DNA of 61,056 bases, taken from contig JAQTRS010000006.1 in assembly GCA_028711705.1 (NCBI GenBank), forward strand, positions 1 to 61,056, read 5' to 3'. The first letter of the stretch is position 1. Every line of letters begins with the position of its first letter. The notes under the pieces were generated by a model. That model worked only from the letters and a program-made list of their open reading frames with translations. It did no database searches and was not told the DNA's origin. Shown here in pieces: positions 16,486 to 25,649 of this stretch. The translations under genes were made by a program, and so were the position numbers. The stretch comes from Candidatus Moraniibacteriota bacterium (GTDB taxonomy: Bacteria; Patescibacteriota; Minisyncoccia; Moranbacterales; UBA1568).

Positions 16486-17265
16486 ATGAACAACACCAAC
16501 ACACCATTCATTTCTCTAGCATTCATATCGTTCGCGCTTGCGAGCATTTTTTCGTGCACTCCTGCGGCATCCGCTTCGGAAATAACTCCGAAGAAGGTGG
16601 TAGAGCTCGTCAACCAAGATAGGGCCAAAGAGGGTCTTGCTCCGCTCCGAGTGAGTGAGGAGCTGACGAAGGCTGCGCAGGCGAAGGCGGATGATATGGC
16701 CAAAGAGGATTATTTCGCGCATACTTCGCCCAAAGGACGTACTCCTTGGTATTGGATCCAGCAGAGCGAATATGATTACCGTTTCGCCGGTGAGAATTTG
16801 GCTATCCATTTTACGGATGCCGAGAGTCAGGAACAGGCATGGATGATCAGCGTGAAGCATAAGGAGAATATATTAAGCCCGAAGTATCAGGATATCGGTG
16901 TAGCTGTTGATCATACGGTCCAGAACGGACAGTCAACGATTATCGTCGTGCAGATGTTCGGACTTCCTTCCGGCGTTACACCTCCGGTGGCAGTGGCCGG
17001 CGCAGGGACCGAAACGCAGGAACCTGTCACGAGCAATGCCCTTGTCTCATCGATCGGTTCTTCGCAGCATGATCCGGCCAAAGCCATGCAGGTATCCGGA
17101 CAGGTAGGGGCGGCGCATCCTGGAACCTATGCCTGGTTTTGGTGGGTCAGTCTCTTTGCCATCACTCTTGTGATGACTTCCGGATTGTCGGTCATAGTGA
17201 CGGAGCGCAGGATTCTCTATTATAGATGGTTTCGTAAGGATGATATCTTCCACTATAGAGCGTAA
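16486..17265 (+). CDS. CAP/SCP-domain protein with C-terminal membrane anchor
   Basis: 259 residues: signal peptide (about residues 1-27), a CAP (SCP/PR-1) domain of the short bacterial type, then a linker and one membrane helix near the C-terminus (FWWVSLFAITLVMTSGLSVI). CAP motifs include VVELVNQDRAKEGLAPL, DYFAHTSPKGRTPWYWIQ and AGENLAI, with the conserved His and Glu residues. Bacterial CAP proteins are extracellular; some bind lipids or act on wall polymers, but activity here is not predictable. The last codons lie in a 20-bp sequence that is repeated after the adjacent palindromic element. Confidence 0.88.
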   Translation: MNNTNTPFISLAFISFALASIFSCTPAASASEITPKKVVELVNQDRAKEGLAPLRVSEELTKAAQAKADDMAKEDYFAHTSPKGRTPWYWIQQSEYDYRFAGENLAIHFTDAESQEQAWMISVKHKENILSPKYQDIGVAVDHTVQNGQSTIIVVQMFGLPSGVTPPVAVAGAGTETQEPVTSNALVSSIGSSQHDPAKAMQVSGQVGAAHPGTYAWFWWVSLFAITLVMTSGLSVIVTERRILYYRWFRKDDIFHYRA

Positions 17266-17417
17266 AGTAGAGCGAATGGTATCATGTGGTCGTAGTACAG
17301 ATAAATAAGTTTTCAAGACCTCCGTGAGTACACCACGGTCATGAAAACTTATTTATCTGTACTGTTTCATCTTTTCCCCAACTATGATTTCGGTATTTTC
17401 CACTATAGAGCGTAAAG
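17248..17417. repeat. 20-bp direct repeat flanking the type-A palindrome
   Basis: The 20-mer that starts TTCCACTATAG and ends GCGTAAAG occurs at 17248-17267, covering the end of the CAP gene and its stop, and again at 17398-17417, just past the palindromic element. This looks like a target-site duplication or a template-switch scar left when the element arrived. Confidence 0.8.
17278..17401. repeat. 124-bp palindromic element, type A, loop orientation 2
   Basis: Arms at 17295-17320 and 17337-17362 (one mismatch in 26) enclose a 16-base loop (17321-17336). Against the copy at 3547-3670, the outer flanks and arms align in the same direction, while the loop matches only as its reverse complement (15 of 16 bases). 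Confidence 0.87.
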
Positions 17418-17424
17418 CAAATAT

Positions 17425-17447
17425 ACCCGTCTAGAGCGGGTTTTTTT
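17425..17447 (+). terminator. Rho-independent terminator
   Basis: ACCCG and CGGGT arms with a short loop, followed by seven T. It lies downstream of the CAP gene and its repeat element and upstream of ftsK. Confidence 0.7.
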
Positions 17448-17516
17448 GTTGCGTGTATTATAGTTTCATAGTGTAGTATACTTAAGGTAATACACATAAT
17501 ACGAAATAATATTCTT

Positions 17517-19970
17517 ATGGGAAGAAAAAAGAAAAACGTAGAGGTCATTGAAGAGGAAGAGGAATCTTTGGGGTTGTTCTCATTCTTGCACGGAGATGCC
17601 AAGCGAAGCATTGTGGCTGTGATCTTGTTCGCTCTATCGATTCTTTTTGTGTTGGGATTTTTTGAGAGTGCCGGTTTGTTGGGGCATTTTTTCAACAGTA
17701 TTCTGGGTAAGGCTCTCGGATGGGGAAAGTGGATTTTCCCACCGGTCCTGATGACAGCCAGCGTCTTCCTTCTGAAGCGACGGCAAAGCTCTTTGGCTGA
17801 ATTTTTGAAGTTGACCGGCCTTGCCGTGGCATTCGTGAGCTTGCTCGGATTTTTTCATCTCTATCTTGATGGCGATCTGCTCAAGGCGGCAGAAGCGGGA
17901 GAGGGTGGCGGATACATCGGCTTCGCTATCGCGCATACCTTGCGGCAATTTACGGGAACGGTGGCGGGCACTATCATTTTGGTAGCTTTGATTCTGACAG
18001 GTCTTATCACTGCTTTCAATCTGTCATTGATACACTTTTTCGAACGGATGCAGGCACGGATGAAGCAAAATCGGGAAGTTGATGAGAGTGAGGGAGGCTA
18101 TGATGAAGAGGAAAGCGTTTTGGATCTGGACGACATGATACCCAAGGAAATGTCTCTGAAGATGTCTTCGGGAGAGGTTGTCTCATCCGAGGACGCGGCG
18201 CCGATGCATACCGAGGAGGCGGTGCTTCAGGCGGAAAATATACAGCATCTGAAATTTTCGGGAGAGGATACGCAGGAGGATGAAGAGGATGAGGAGGATG
18301 AGGAGGATGTCCCGTATATCGCCCGTCCGAAACAAAGGAAGAGGCAGGCCCCGAAACGGCACTGGGTCTTGCCGCCACTTGAGCTTTTGGAGGCGGAAAC
18401 CGCGAAAGCGAAGGGTATTAAGAATGAACAGAGCGCCTTTATTATCCAAAAGACGCTCAAGCATTTCGGTATCGACGTGGAGCTCGGGGAAGTTCAGACC
18501 GGACCGACCGTGACGCAGTATACGTTTCGTCCGACAGCCGGTATCAAACTTTCCCGTATCACGGCGCTCAACAACGACCTCGCTTTGGCGTTGGCTGCGC
18601 AATCTATCCGTATCGAGGCGCCCATCCCTGGCAAGTCCCTCGTGGGTATCGAGGTGCCTAATCAGACTTCGGCCGTAGTCCGATTGAAAAATGTTTTGCT
18701 GGGGCAAGCTTTCACGAAACGGGACGGCAATATGATGCTTGTTTTGGGGCAGGATGTGACCGGCGAATACGTTTTGGGCGATCTTCGCAAAATGCCTCAT
18801 CTTTTGGTGGCAGGTGCGACGAATTCTGGAAAAAGTGTGTGCGTCAACACGCTCTTGCTTTCGCTTCTGTATCAGAATTCCCCGGATGATTTGAAGCTTA
18901 TTTTGGTGGATCCGAAGCGGGTGGAGCTTTCCTTGTACAATAAGATCCCTCATCTGCTGACGGATGTGATCGTGGAGAATAAGAAGGTGGTGAATGTTTT
19001 GAGGTGGGCGGTTTCCGAGATGGAGCGACGCTATAAGGTGCTTCAAGAGACCGGATCACAAAACCTGGCCTCTTATAAGCAGAAATTCGATAATGGTGAG
19101 AAACGGGTGGTTGTGAATCCGGAGACGAATAAGAGTTCTGAGGAGGATCTGGAGAAACTGCCTTATATCGTGATCGTGATCGATGAAATGGCGGATTTGG
19201 TCATGGCGCACGGCAAGGACGTGGAAGGACTTATCGTCCGTTTGGCGCAGATGTCTCGCGCTGTGGGCATTCACCTGATTTTGGCGACGCAGCGACCGAG
19301 CGTAGAGGTATTGACGGGGCTTATCAAGGCGAACATCACCACGCGTATCGCTTTCCAGGTGGCGACGCAGATCGACTCGCGTACGATTCTCGATCAGGGC
19401 GGCGCGGAGAAGCTTTTGGGTCGCGGCGATATGCTCTATCTTTCAACGGGATCGAGTCAGCCGAAGCGTTTGCAGGGCGTCTTCATTTCCGAGGAGGAGG
19501 TGAAGAATGTGGTGGATTTTTTGAAAAAACAAAAGCTTGGGGATGGCAATGAGGAGGATTTGTTCGAGGATATCGCTGGATCGGGTGCGAAGTCGCGGTC
19601 CGAATCCGGGCTCGGCTACGCACCGCAGGAAGGCGGCATGCACTTCAGTATCGATGATGATGGCATAGAGGGGGACAGGTCGTCGGAGGATGATCTGTAC
19701 AATGAGGCCAAGGAGCTGGTGATTGCGGCCGGGAAGGCCTCGGCCTCGCTCTTGCAACGGCGTCTGCGGGTGGGATATTCGCGCGCGGCCCGCATACTGG
19801 ATCTTCTGGAGGATGACGGGGTGATCGGGCCGTCCGATGGAGCCAAGCCTCGAGAGGTATATGCGGATGGAGGCGGAAGAAGCGCTTCGCAGGGAAAAGC
19901 TGGTGATGAGGAGGAAGGGGAAGATGATCCTTTGTATGAGCAGGAAAAGCGTGATAAGTGGCAGATGTAA
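17517..19970 (+). CDS. ftsK: DNA translocase FtsK/SpoIIIE
   Basis: 817 residues. Four N-terminal membrane helices (about residues 37-170) anchor it at the division septum. An acidic linker (DEEDEEDEED near residue 255) precedes the alpha and beta motor domains, with Walker A GATNSGKS near residue 434 and Walker B IVIVIDEMADLVM. The C-terminal gamma winged helix (KELVIAAGKASASLLQRRL) would recognise chromosome polarity sequences. It pumps DNA during chromosome segregation. The linker is short compared with E. coli FtsK, as in SpoIIIE-type proteins. Confidence 0.95.
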   Translation: MGRKKKNVEVIEEEEESLGLFSFLHGDAKRSIVAVILFALSILFVLGFFESAGLLGHFFNSILGKALGWGKWIFPPVLMTASVFLLKRRQSSLAEFLKLTGLAVAFVSLLGFFHLYLDGDLLKAAEAGEGGGYIGFAIAHTLRQFTGTVAGTIILVALILTGLITAFNLSLIHFFERMQARMKQNREVDESEGGYDEEESVLDLDDMIPKEMSLKMSSGEVVSSEDAAPMHTEEAVLQAENIQHLKFSGEDTQEDEEDEEDEEDVPYIARPKQRKRQAPKRHWVLPPLELLEAETAKAKGIKNEQSAFIIQKTLKHFGIDVELGEVQTGPTVTQYTFRPTAGIKLSRITALNNDLALALAAQSIRIEAPIPGKSLVGIEVPNQTSAVVRLKNVLLGQAFTKRDGNMMLVLGQDVTGEYVLGDLRKMPHLLVAGATNSGKSVCVNTLLLSLLYQNSPDDLKLILVDPKRVELSLYNKIPHLLTDVIVENKKVVNVLRWAVSEMERRYKVLQETGSQNLASYKQKFDNGEKRVVVNPETNKSSEEDLEKLPYIVIVIDEMADLVMAHGKDVEGLIVRLAQMSRAVGIHLILATQRPSVEVLTGLIKANITTRIAFQVATQIDSRTILDQGGAEKLLGRGDMLYLSTGSSQPKRLQGVFISEEEVKNVVDFLKKQKLGDGNEEDLFEDIAGSGAKSRSESGLGYAPQEGGMHFSIDDDGIEGDRSSEDDLYNEAKELVIAAGKASASLLQRRLRVGYSRAARILDLLEDDGVIGPSDGAKPREVYADGGGRSASQGKAGDEEEGEDDPLYEQEKRDKWQM

Positions 19971-19985
19971 AACAGCGGTGCAGCC

Positions 19986-20013
19986 TTGCTTTTTGGCTTG
20001 ATATTGCTATAAT
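19986..20013 (+). promoter_or_regulatory. Promoter placed for a leaderless mRNA (RodZ-like gene)
   Basis: TTGCTT (19986-19991), a 16-base spacer and TATAAT (20008-20013), six bases before the ATG at 20020. Transcription should start at or next to the start codon. No Shine-Dalgarno sequence is present. Confidence 0.65.
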
Positions 20014-20019
20014 GCTGGT

Positions 20020-21009
20020 ATGATGAAAGCGGGATTTACACGAAAAAAAGTGGAGTCGATGACTCTGGGGGAGAAATTGAAAAAGATTCGAAGTGAATAT
20101 CGGATCAGTTTGAGCGAGGTCGCCAAGCACACGAAGATTCAGATGAAGTACCTTGAGTATTTGGAGAACGGCGAGTACGAGAAGCTTCCGGCGGAAGTGT
20201 ATGTGCGTGGTTTCGTGCGAAGCTATGCCAATTTTTTAGGTACGGACGAGGTTGTCTTGGTGAAGATGTATGAGCGCGAAAGGAATATCCAGCGCAATCT
20301 CAAGAAGGAACAATTTGAAGAGCAGCGAGAAAACACGTTCAGCATCCCTCGTTTTTTTGTTACGCCTAAACTCTTTTTGGTGAGCGCGGCTATCTTTGCG
20401 GTGCTCGGAGGGTTTGTGTATCTGTATCGGGAGTTCCGATCATTTGCTGCTGTGCCACGATTGGTTATCCTAGAACCGCTGGATGGTCAGGTGATCACTG
20501 ATCGGGATGTGTATGTGCGCGGCACGACGGAAAAGGACGCGAGTCTGGTTATCAATGGACAGCCGGTGCTCGTGCGCGATGGCGGGGATTTTTATGAACA
20601 GGTTCACTTGCAGCCGGGACTCAATGCTTTCACGGTTATCTCAACCAATAAATTCAAGAAGGAGAAAGTGGTGACGCTGTCCGTGCAGGCGGATTATGAG
20701 ACGTCGCCGCTGGTTAGTCAGGAGGTTCCCGCTCCGGTCGCTGTCATGCCGGCCTCTTTGAAAACCGTTTTCGAAATTTTCACCCAGGATAAGCCGCTCG
20801 CCGTGAGTGTGGAGGTCGATGGAAATAAAGTCTATAATGGAGTGCTGGCGCCGGGCACCAATCAGGTGTTTCAGGTGGAAAAAGAAGTGAAGATCAGTTC
20901 CGAGGATGGGAGTAAGACTTTCGTGCGTATGGGCGAAGGTGCTCTTGCCAAGCCGATCAGTCCCGAATCCAAGAAGGTGAAAGATATCGTCTTTGTTCCG
21001 GGGCAATAG
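20020..21009 (+). CDS. RodZ-like HTH membrane protein
   Basis: 329 residues. An N-terminal helix-turn-helix of the RodZ type (LGEKLKKIRSEYRISLSEVA and following YLENGEYEKLPAEVYVRGFVRSYA, residues about 13-75) is followed by a basic linker, one membrane helix (about residues 122-140) and an extracytoplasmic part. The latter begins with a glucodextranase-B/Big-like beta domain (LEPLDGQVITDRDVYVRGTT) and ends with a second beta region. RodZ links MreB to cell-wall synthesis and shape. Here it lies between ftsK and recA. A second ATG follows immediately (20023). Confidence 0.85.
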   Translation: MMKAGFTRKKVESMTLGEKLKKIRSEYRISLSEVAKHTKIQMKYLEYLENGEYEKLPAEVYVRGFVRSYANFLGTDEVVLVKMYERERNIQRNLKKEQFEEQRENTFSIPRFFVTPKLFLVSAAIFAVLGGFVYLYREFRSFAAVPRLVILEPLDGQVITDRDVYVRGTTEKDASLVINGQPVLVRDGGDFYEQVHLQPGLNAFTVISTNKFKKEKVVTLSVQADYETSPLVSQEVPAPVAVMPASLKTVFEIFTQDKPLAVSVEVDGNKVYNGVLAPGTNQVFQVEKEVKISSEDGSKTFVRMGEGALAKPISPESKKVKDIVFVPGQ

Positions 21010-21159
21010 ATCTGAGTCCGAGTATATTTTAGAAAAATTTCATCTGCGAAGGGATAGAATGAATAGTGGGGTAGTATACATGTGTTTACATATATTACAC
21101 ATAGAGTATACTGAGGATGTAGGGGTGATGTAAGAAAAATAAATTTTAAGAAAACAGAT

Positions 21160-22194
21160 ATGGCTGCAAAATTCGGAGCAAAAGAAAAGGCGCCAGATAA
21201 AGTGATGGGTTCGAAGGGGGATAAGACGATCGCCGCCTTGGTGGATGATTTGCAGGAGAAATTCGGAGAGGGCATCATCATGCGATTAGGGGATGTGCGC
21301 AAAGTCGACGTGGAAGCGATTCCGTCGGGATCGGTATCGCTGGATATGGCACTCGGTATCGGCGGTGTGCCGCGAGGAAGGATTATCGAAATCTATGGAC
21401 CGGAATCTTCGGGAAAGACGACGCTTACTTTGCATATCGTCGCCAATGCGCAGAAGGCAGGCGGTATCGCCGCTTTCGTGGATGCCGAGCATGCCTTGGA
21501 TCCGGAGTACGCCAAGAAAATTGGTGTTGACGTCGATAATCTGTTGATTTCTCAGCCGGATACCGGGGAGCAGGCGCTCGATATCGTCGAGACGCTGGTG
21601 CGTTCGAATTCGGTCGCGGTTATCGTGGTGGATTCCGTGGCGGCGCTCGTGCCGAAGGCGGAGATCGAGGGTGAGATGGGCGATCAACATGTAGGGCGTC
21701 AGGCAAGACTCATGTCGCAGGCCCTGCGCAAGCTTACGGCCATCATCGCGCGTTCCAATGTGACGGTGATCTTCATCAATCAGATCCGTATGAAGATCGG
21801 TGTGATGTTCGGCAATCCGGAAACGACGACCGGAGGCAATGCACTCAAGTTCTATGCCTCTGTCCGTATCGAGATACGTCGGGCCGCGCAGATCAAAAAG
21901 GACGATAGCGTGGTTGGCAATCGCGTGAACGTGAAGGTGGTCAAAAATAAGGTGGCGCCGCCTTTCCGTACGGCGGAATTCGACATCATGTATAACGAGG
22001 GCATCTCGCAGGCAGGCGATATCCTGGACTCCGGCGTGAAGCTCGAGGTCATCAAGAAATCCGGCAACTCCTACCTCTTCGGCGAGGTGAAACTCGGCGT
22101 GGGCCGCGAGGTCGCTAAGACATTCCTTAAGGCCAATCAGCCGATTTTGCAGGAAATCGAGAAGGCGATATTGGACAAAGTGAAGGAAATTTAG
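21160..22194 (+). CDS. recA: Recombinase RecA
   Basis: 344 residues, the usual bacterial length. Walker [10 protein letters not shown] (residues 80-88), [18 protein letters not shown], Walker [16 protein letters not shown], the L1/L2 DNA-binding loops ([41 protein letters not shown]) and the C-terminal domain are all present. It forms the ATP-dependent filament for homologous recombination. A palindromic terminator follows. Confidence 0.97.
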   Translation: MAAKFGAKEKAPDKVMGSKGDKTIAALVDDLQEKFGEGIIMRLGDVRKVDVEAIPSGSVSLDMALGIGGVPRGRIIEIYGPESSGKTTLTLHIVANAQKAGGIAAFVDAEHALDPEYAKKIGVDVDNLLISQPDTGEQALDIVETLVRSNSVAVIVVDSVAALVPKAEIEGEMGDQHVGRQARLMSQALRKLTAIIARSNVTVIFINQIRMKIGVMFGNPETTTGGNALKFYASVRIEIRRAAQIKKDDSVVGNRVNVKVVKNKVAPPFRTAEFDIMYNEGISQAGDILDSGVKLEVIKKSGNSYLFGEVKLGVGREVAKTFLKANQPILQEIEKAILDKVKEI

Positions 22195-22211
22195 GGCGTA
22201 TCCGGACACAG

Positions 22212-22254
22212 AAAACAAAAATGATCCCTTGCTTTTCGGGATCGTTTTTGTTTT
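22212..22254 (+). terminator. recA terminator (symmetrical)
   Basis: GATCCC/GGGATC stem with flanking A-rich and T-rich arms that extend the pairing; a T-rich tract follows. It could work in both directions. Confidence 0.8.
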
Positions 22255-22255
22255 C

Positions 22256-22284
22256 TTGACGATGTTTTTGAGAAGGAGTATAAC
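22256..22284 (+). promoter_or_regulatory. Promoter after recA, placed for a leaderless ORF
   Basis: TTGACG (22256-22261), a 17-base spacer and TATAAC (22279-22284). The next ATG is at 22290, five bases beyond the -10 box. The whole recA-sulP gap (22195-22565, 371 bp) holds the terminator, this promoter, a short ORF and a hairpin element. Confidence 0.6.
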
Positions 22285-22289
22285 TACAT

Positions 22290-22454
22290 ATGTGTCCAAA
22301 GGAGCATATCTTTTATCTGAGAAAATCACTCGCTGATTTTTTCGATGAAGGGCGTACTTCTTCGGGGTGGATTCTGGCGGTTTTTGTTGGAACCTGTCTA
22401 CGATCCCATCGCGCAAGTAAAATAAAATCCGTCGCTTGTCGGCTGGAATCTTAA
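22290..22454 (+). CDS. Possible small protein (54 aa) running into a hairpin element
   Basis: MCPKEHIFYLRKSLADFFDE starts a 54-codon frame with a central hydrophobic stretch (SGWILAVFVGTCL) and a basic C-terminus. A good promoter places the transcript start at this ATG. From about residue 33 onward the frame is translated from the hairpin element at 22385-22494, so the C-terminus may be foreign to the original gene. No family recognised; it could be a remnant. Confidence 0.35.
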   Translation: MCPKEHIFYLRKSLADFFDEGRTSSGWILAVFVGTCLRSHRASKIKSVACRLES

Positions 22455-22494
22455 AATCTACGGTCCGACATGATATCGTAGACAGGTTCCAACA
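22385..22494. repeat. Hairpin element of the same plan, different core
   Basis: Perfect 20-bp arms (22385-22404, 22475-22494) enclose a 70-base core (22405-22474) rich in A/T in its middle. The core is not like those at 10.6, 33.3, 50.6 and 54.1 kb, but the long perfect arms, size and intergenic position are similar. Only one copy is in the window. Confidence 0.7.
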
Positions 22495-22565
22495 TCAAGG
22501 CTACTTTCAATAACGGAGCAGAAGAGGGTATTCTTTTTGTTGTTCTAAATACTAAAATTCGTAGT

Positions 22566-24251
22566 ATGATACCATTTTTTTCATCGATGAAAATACGATC
22601 CAATTGGAAACCAGGACTGACCGTCGCGCTCATCTCCATACCGCTTTCGCTTTCCTTGGCGATCGCTTCCGGAGCAACCCCTTTGCAGGGCATACTCACG
22701 GCCATCTGGGCAGGACTTATCTATTCTTTTTTTGCGGGAAGTAAATACAATGTGGTCGGACCGGCCGGCGCCCTTTCCGGTATTTTGGCGATATTCGCGT
22801 TCGAGTATGGGGCCGCAGCCTTGCCGGCTCTGGCCGTTCTTTCCGGGCTTTTCATCCTTGCGGCATGGTACTTCAGGCTTGAGCGTTACCTGGTGTTCGT
22901 GCCCGCCAGCGCCTTGCACGGGTTCACGATGGGTGTGGCATTGACTATCGGACTCAATCAGCTGAATTTCGCGCTTGGACTTTCTGAACTTCCCAAGCAC
23001 GAGAAATTGATTGACAATCTTGTGGAGTCTATGTATCATGTCGGTGATTTTTCGCCGGTAACGCTGGGGATATTTCTAATCTTCCTTATGGGTTTGTTTT
23101 TGTTTGCCAAGTGGACGCCGAAAATGCCGGGTGCGGTCATCTTGGCGCCGATCGGTATCATCATCGGCATGCTTTCTTCGAACGGAACGCTCCCCTTCAC
23201 GCTGTATACGCTTCAGTCGACCTATGGGGATTTGCAGATGCGATTATTCGAGTTTCCGCATCCCGTGATATCGCTCAATATTCTTGTGGCGGCGATGACG
23301 GTCGCTTTTGTGGCTATTCTTGAGACGCTTATTTCCGCGAAGATCGCCGACGGCATGGCGAAGACCCGTCAGAAATACGGTCGCCATAAGGAGATGAAGG
23401 CGCTGGCATTCGCCAATATCGCATCGGGACTGATGGGAGGTATTCCGGCAACCGGTGTGTTCGCCCGTACGGCGCTCAATGTGAAGACGGGCGCGACCGA
23501 TAAGACGGCCTGTTTCCTGCAGAGTATTTTCGTGGCGCTTATCTCGCTTTTCCTATTCGGCTACTTCAGCTATATCCCGCTTGCGGTTATCGCGGCTATC
23601 TTGGTGTTCGCGGCTATCCGCATGGTGGAACTGCATCATTATCGCCGGGCATTCGATTTCGACCGCCTCGGTTTCTGGGTGATGATCTTAGTGGCCTTCG
23701 TGACCGTGTATCATGATCCGATGATTGGTATTTTTGCGGGAACAGCTATCGCGCTCGTATTGTTCGTGGAGCGGCTTTCGAAGGGGCAGTTTGAATTAGT
23801 CTTCAATCATCCGGAAAAGAAGGTGTTGGGCACGGTGACCGGGGATAGCGCGGCGGCGATGTCGCAGGAAGGGACATTTGAGGACTGCGACACGATGGTG
23901 TATTCTCTGAAGGGACAACTGGCTTACCTAAACGCTCTGGCGCATGTCGACCGCTTCGAGAAGAAGCTGACGGATTATGAGAATGTGATCCTGCGTTTCC
24001 GGGAATTATCGTTCATGGATCTTGATGGCGTGGATGCTTTCGATGAGATCGTCGAAATTGTCGAGCGGAAGGGAAAGATGGTCTATGTGAGCGGCGTGAA
24101 CGCTTCCGTGGAAGCGACGCTCAAGCACTCCAAGCACTACGGCCGGCTCAAACAGGATGGCCGCGTCTTCGATAAGACGACTTCCGTGCTGGGTAGCCTC
24201 GGTTATGGCAAGCTTGGCTATTATGAAAAAGTCGTCGAGGCGATCGGCTAA
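22566..24251 (+). CDS. SulP-family anion transporter with STAS domain
   Basis: 561 residues. The membrane part (residues about 15-405) has 12-14 hydrophobic segments and SulP motifs such as GLTVALISIPLSLSLAIASG, YNVVGPAGALSGILA and GLMGGIPATGVFARTALNVKTG. A STAS domain follows (about 440-545, VILRFRELSFMDLDGVDAFD). Members carry sulfate, bicarbonate or other anions; substrate not predictable. The ATG at 22566 overlaps a possible -10 box (TAGTAT), so the ATG at 22587 (MKIRSNWKPGL) may be the true start. Confidence 0.9.
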   Translation: MIPFFSSMKIRSNWKPGLTVALISIPLSLSLAIASGATPLQGILTAIWAGLIYSFFAGSKYNVVGPAGALSGILAIFAFEYGAAALPALAVLSGLFILAAWYFRLERYLVFVPASALHGFTMGVALTIGLNQLNFALGLSELPKHEKLIDNLVESMYHVGDFSPVTLGIFLIFLMGLFLFAKWTPKMPGAVILAPIGIIIGMLSSNGTLPFTLYTLQSTYGDLQMRLFEFPHPVISLNILVAAMTVAFVAILETLISAKIADGMAKTRQKYGRHKEMKALAFANIASGLMGGIPATGVFARTALNVKTGATDKTACFLQSIFVALISLFLFGYFSYIPLAVIAAILVFAAIRMVELHHYRRAFDFDRLGFWVMILVAFVTVYHDPMIGIFAGTAIALVLFVERLSKGQFELVFNHPEKKVLGTVTGDSAAAMSQEGTFEDCDTMVYSLKGQLAYLNALAHVDRFEKKLTDYENVILRFRELSFMDLDGVDAFDEIVEIVERKGKMVYVSGVNASVEATLKHSKHYGRLKQDGRVFDKTTSVLGSLGYGKLGYYEKVVEAIG

Positions 24252-24284
24252 GAACTTGCCTGAAAGTGTGGTATACTATCCTAT

Positions 24285-25547
24285 ATGCATAGAAATACAA
24301 TGTGGGTACAATCCGTCTCTTTTGTGCTGATACTTTGCTTCCTTGTCGTAAGCGATATGCAGGGAGTGTTTGCTGCCATCTCATCGGCGGATGAGTATGA
24401 TCAGAATAAGGAACAGGCGAGCGATATTAAGGACGATATCAGCAGCTTACAGAAAAAGCTTGATCAGGCGACACAGAAGAAACAGTCCCTCGAGAAGAAC
24501 CTCAATCAGATTAAGAGTTCCTTGGGTTCGACTATCAACGCAATTAATAAGACGAAATCGGCCCTCCGGGAGACAACCGATACCATCAAGCGCAAAGAGC
24601 TCGAGGTGCAGTTGCTTGAAGAGAATATTCAGTTCAAAAAGGAGATGTTGACTGCCCTGATGCAGGAGATCTATTTCAATGCCGACAAGCCTTTGGCGGA
24701 AGTGGTCTTGAGCGAAGATGATTTTTCCGGATCGCTCGATGAGGTGTTGACTGTGACGAATCTGAGCGCGAAGGTGAAGACGATCCTGGATGAGGTGCAG
24801 GGACTGAAGGGGCAGACGGAAAGCGAACGCGTCAATCTCGAGAATATGAAGAAGGAGAATGAGCGCATGCTTGCGGAAAAGGCGGCGCAGCAGCGCGAGC
24901 TTGCCGGCGATCAGGCGGAAACCCAGGCGGATCTGAAGGAACAGGAGGCGACCATCGCCGAACTTCAGAAGAAGATGCAGAAGCTCAAAAGCGAACTCTC
25001 CAGTTTGCTCGGTGCCAATATCAGCACGGATGATGTGATGGAAGCGGCGGCGATCGCGAGTAAAGCGACCGGCGTGCGCAAAGCGTTCATTCTGGCGGAG
25101 CTTACCCAAGAGAGCGGATTGGGAAGGTTTACGGGAGGATGTCTGTATAAGAATACCCGGGTGAAGCCGGCGGATAAGGCGGCTTTCGAAACTATCATGA
25201 AAGAGCTTCATTACGATGTGAATAAAAAGAAGATTTCCTGTTCGCCAGGATACGGATATGGCGGAGCGATGGGTATCGCGCAGTTCATGCCGACGACCTG
25301 GATGGGATATAAGTCCAAGATAGCTTCTATGACAGGACATAATCCGCCGGATCCGTGGAGCGTCGTGGACGGCGTGGTGGGTATGGCAATCAAGCTTGCG
25401 GCCGGGGGTGCGACGAGCAAGAGCGGCGAAATCATAGCCTCGAAACGCTATTATTGCGGTGGGCCGACGTCGCCGTACTGGAATAACAAATGCAATACCT
25501 ATGCGCAGAATGTCCAGCGTTTAGCCACAGGCTATGAAAAGAACTAG
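24285..25547 (+). CDS. Secreted coiled-coil protein with C-terminal lytic transglycosylase domain
   Basis: 420 residues: signal peptide (about 1-28, cleavage near VFAA), long coiled coil (about 35-245, like EnvC/CwlO regulators of wall hydrolases), then a lysozyme-like domain (about 255-415) of the MltB type. FILAELTQESGLGRF holds the probable catalytic Glu, and GAMGIAQFMPTTWMGY is the family substrate-site motif. It probably cleaves peptidoglycan at sites set by the coiled coil, perhaps at division. A -10 box TATACT (24272-24277) lies seven bases before the ATG, fitting a leaderless mRNA. Confidence 0.88.
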   Translation: MHRNTMWVQSVSFVLILCFLVVSDMQGVFAAISSADEYDQNKEQASDIKDDISSLQKKLDQATQKKQSLEKNLNQIKSSLGSTINAINKTKSALRETTDTIKRKELEVQLLEENIQFKKEMLTALMQEIYFNADKPLAEVVLSEDDFSGSLDEVLTVTNLSAKVKTILDEVQGLKGQTESERVNLENMKKENERMLAEKAAQQRELAGDQAETQADLKEQEATIAELQKKMQKLKSELSSLLGANISTDDVMEAAAIASKATGVRKAFILAELTQESGLGRFTGGCLYKNTRVKPADKAAFETIMKELHYDVNKKKISCSPGYGYGGAMGIAQFMPTTWMGYKSKIASMTGHNPPDPWSVVDGVVGMAIKLAAGGATSKSGEIIASKRYYCGGPTSPYWNNKCNTYAQNVQRLATGYEKN

Positions 25548-25649
25548 TCTTGCGCTTGCCAAACCGATCCTGATGTGATACGCTTGGGATACAATCAAGA
25601 AAGACCTGATTTATCCCGCTTTTTCCCCTTAGAGGAGTGAAGAGATAGG

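Noticed and set aside
18183-19046. Minus-strand ORF of 287 codons
   Set aside because: Antisense to the FtsK motor domain; His/Arg-rich composition typical of a shadow frame.
21286-22416. Minus-strand ORF of 376 codons
   Set aside because: Antisense to recA and its terminator; no domain likeness.
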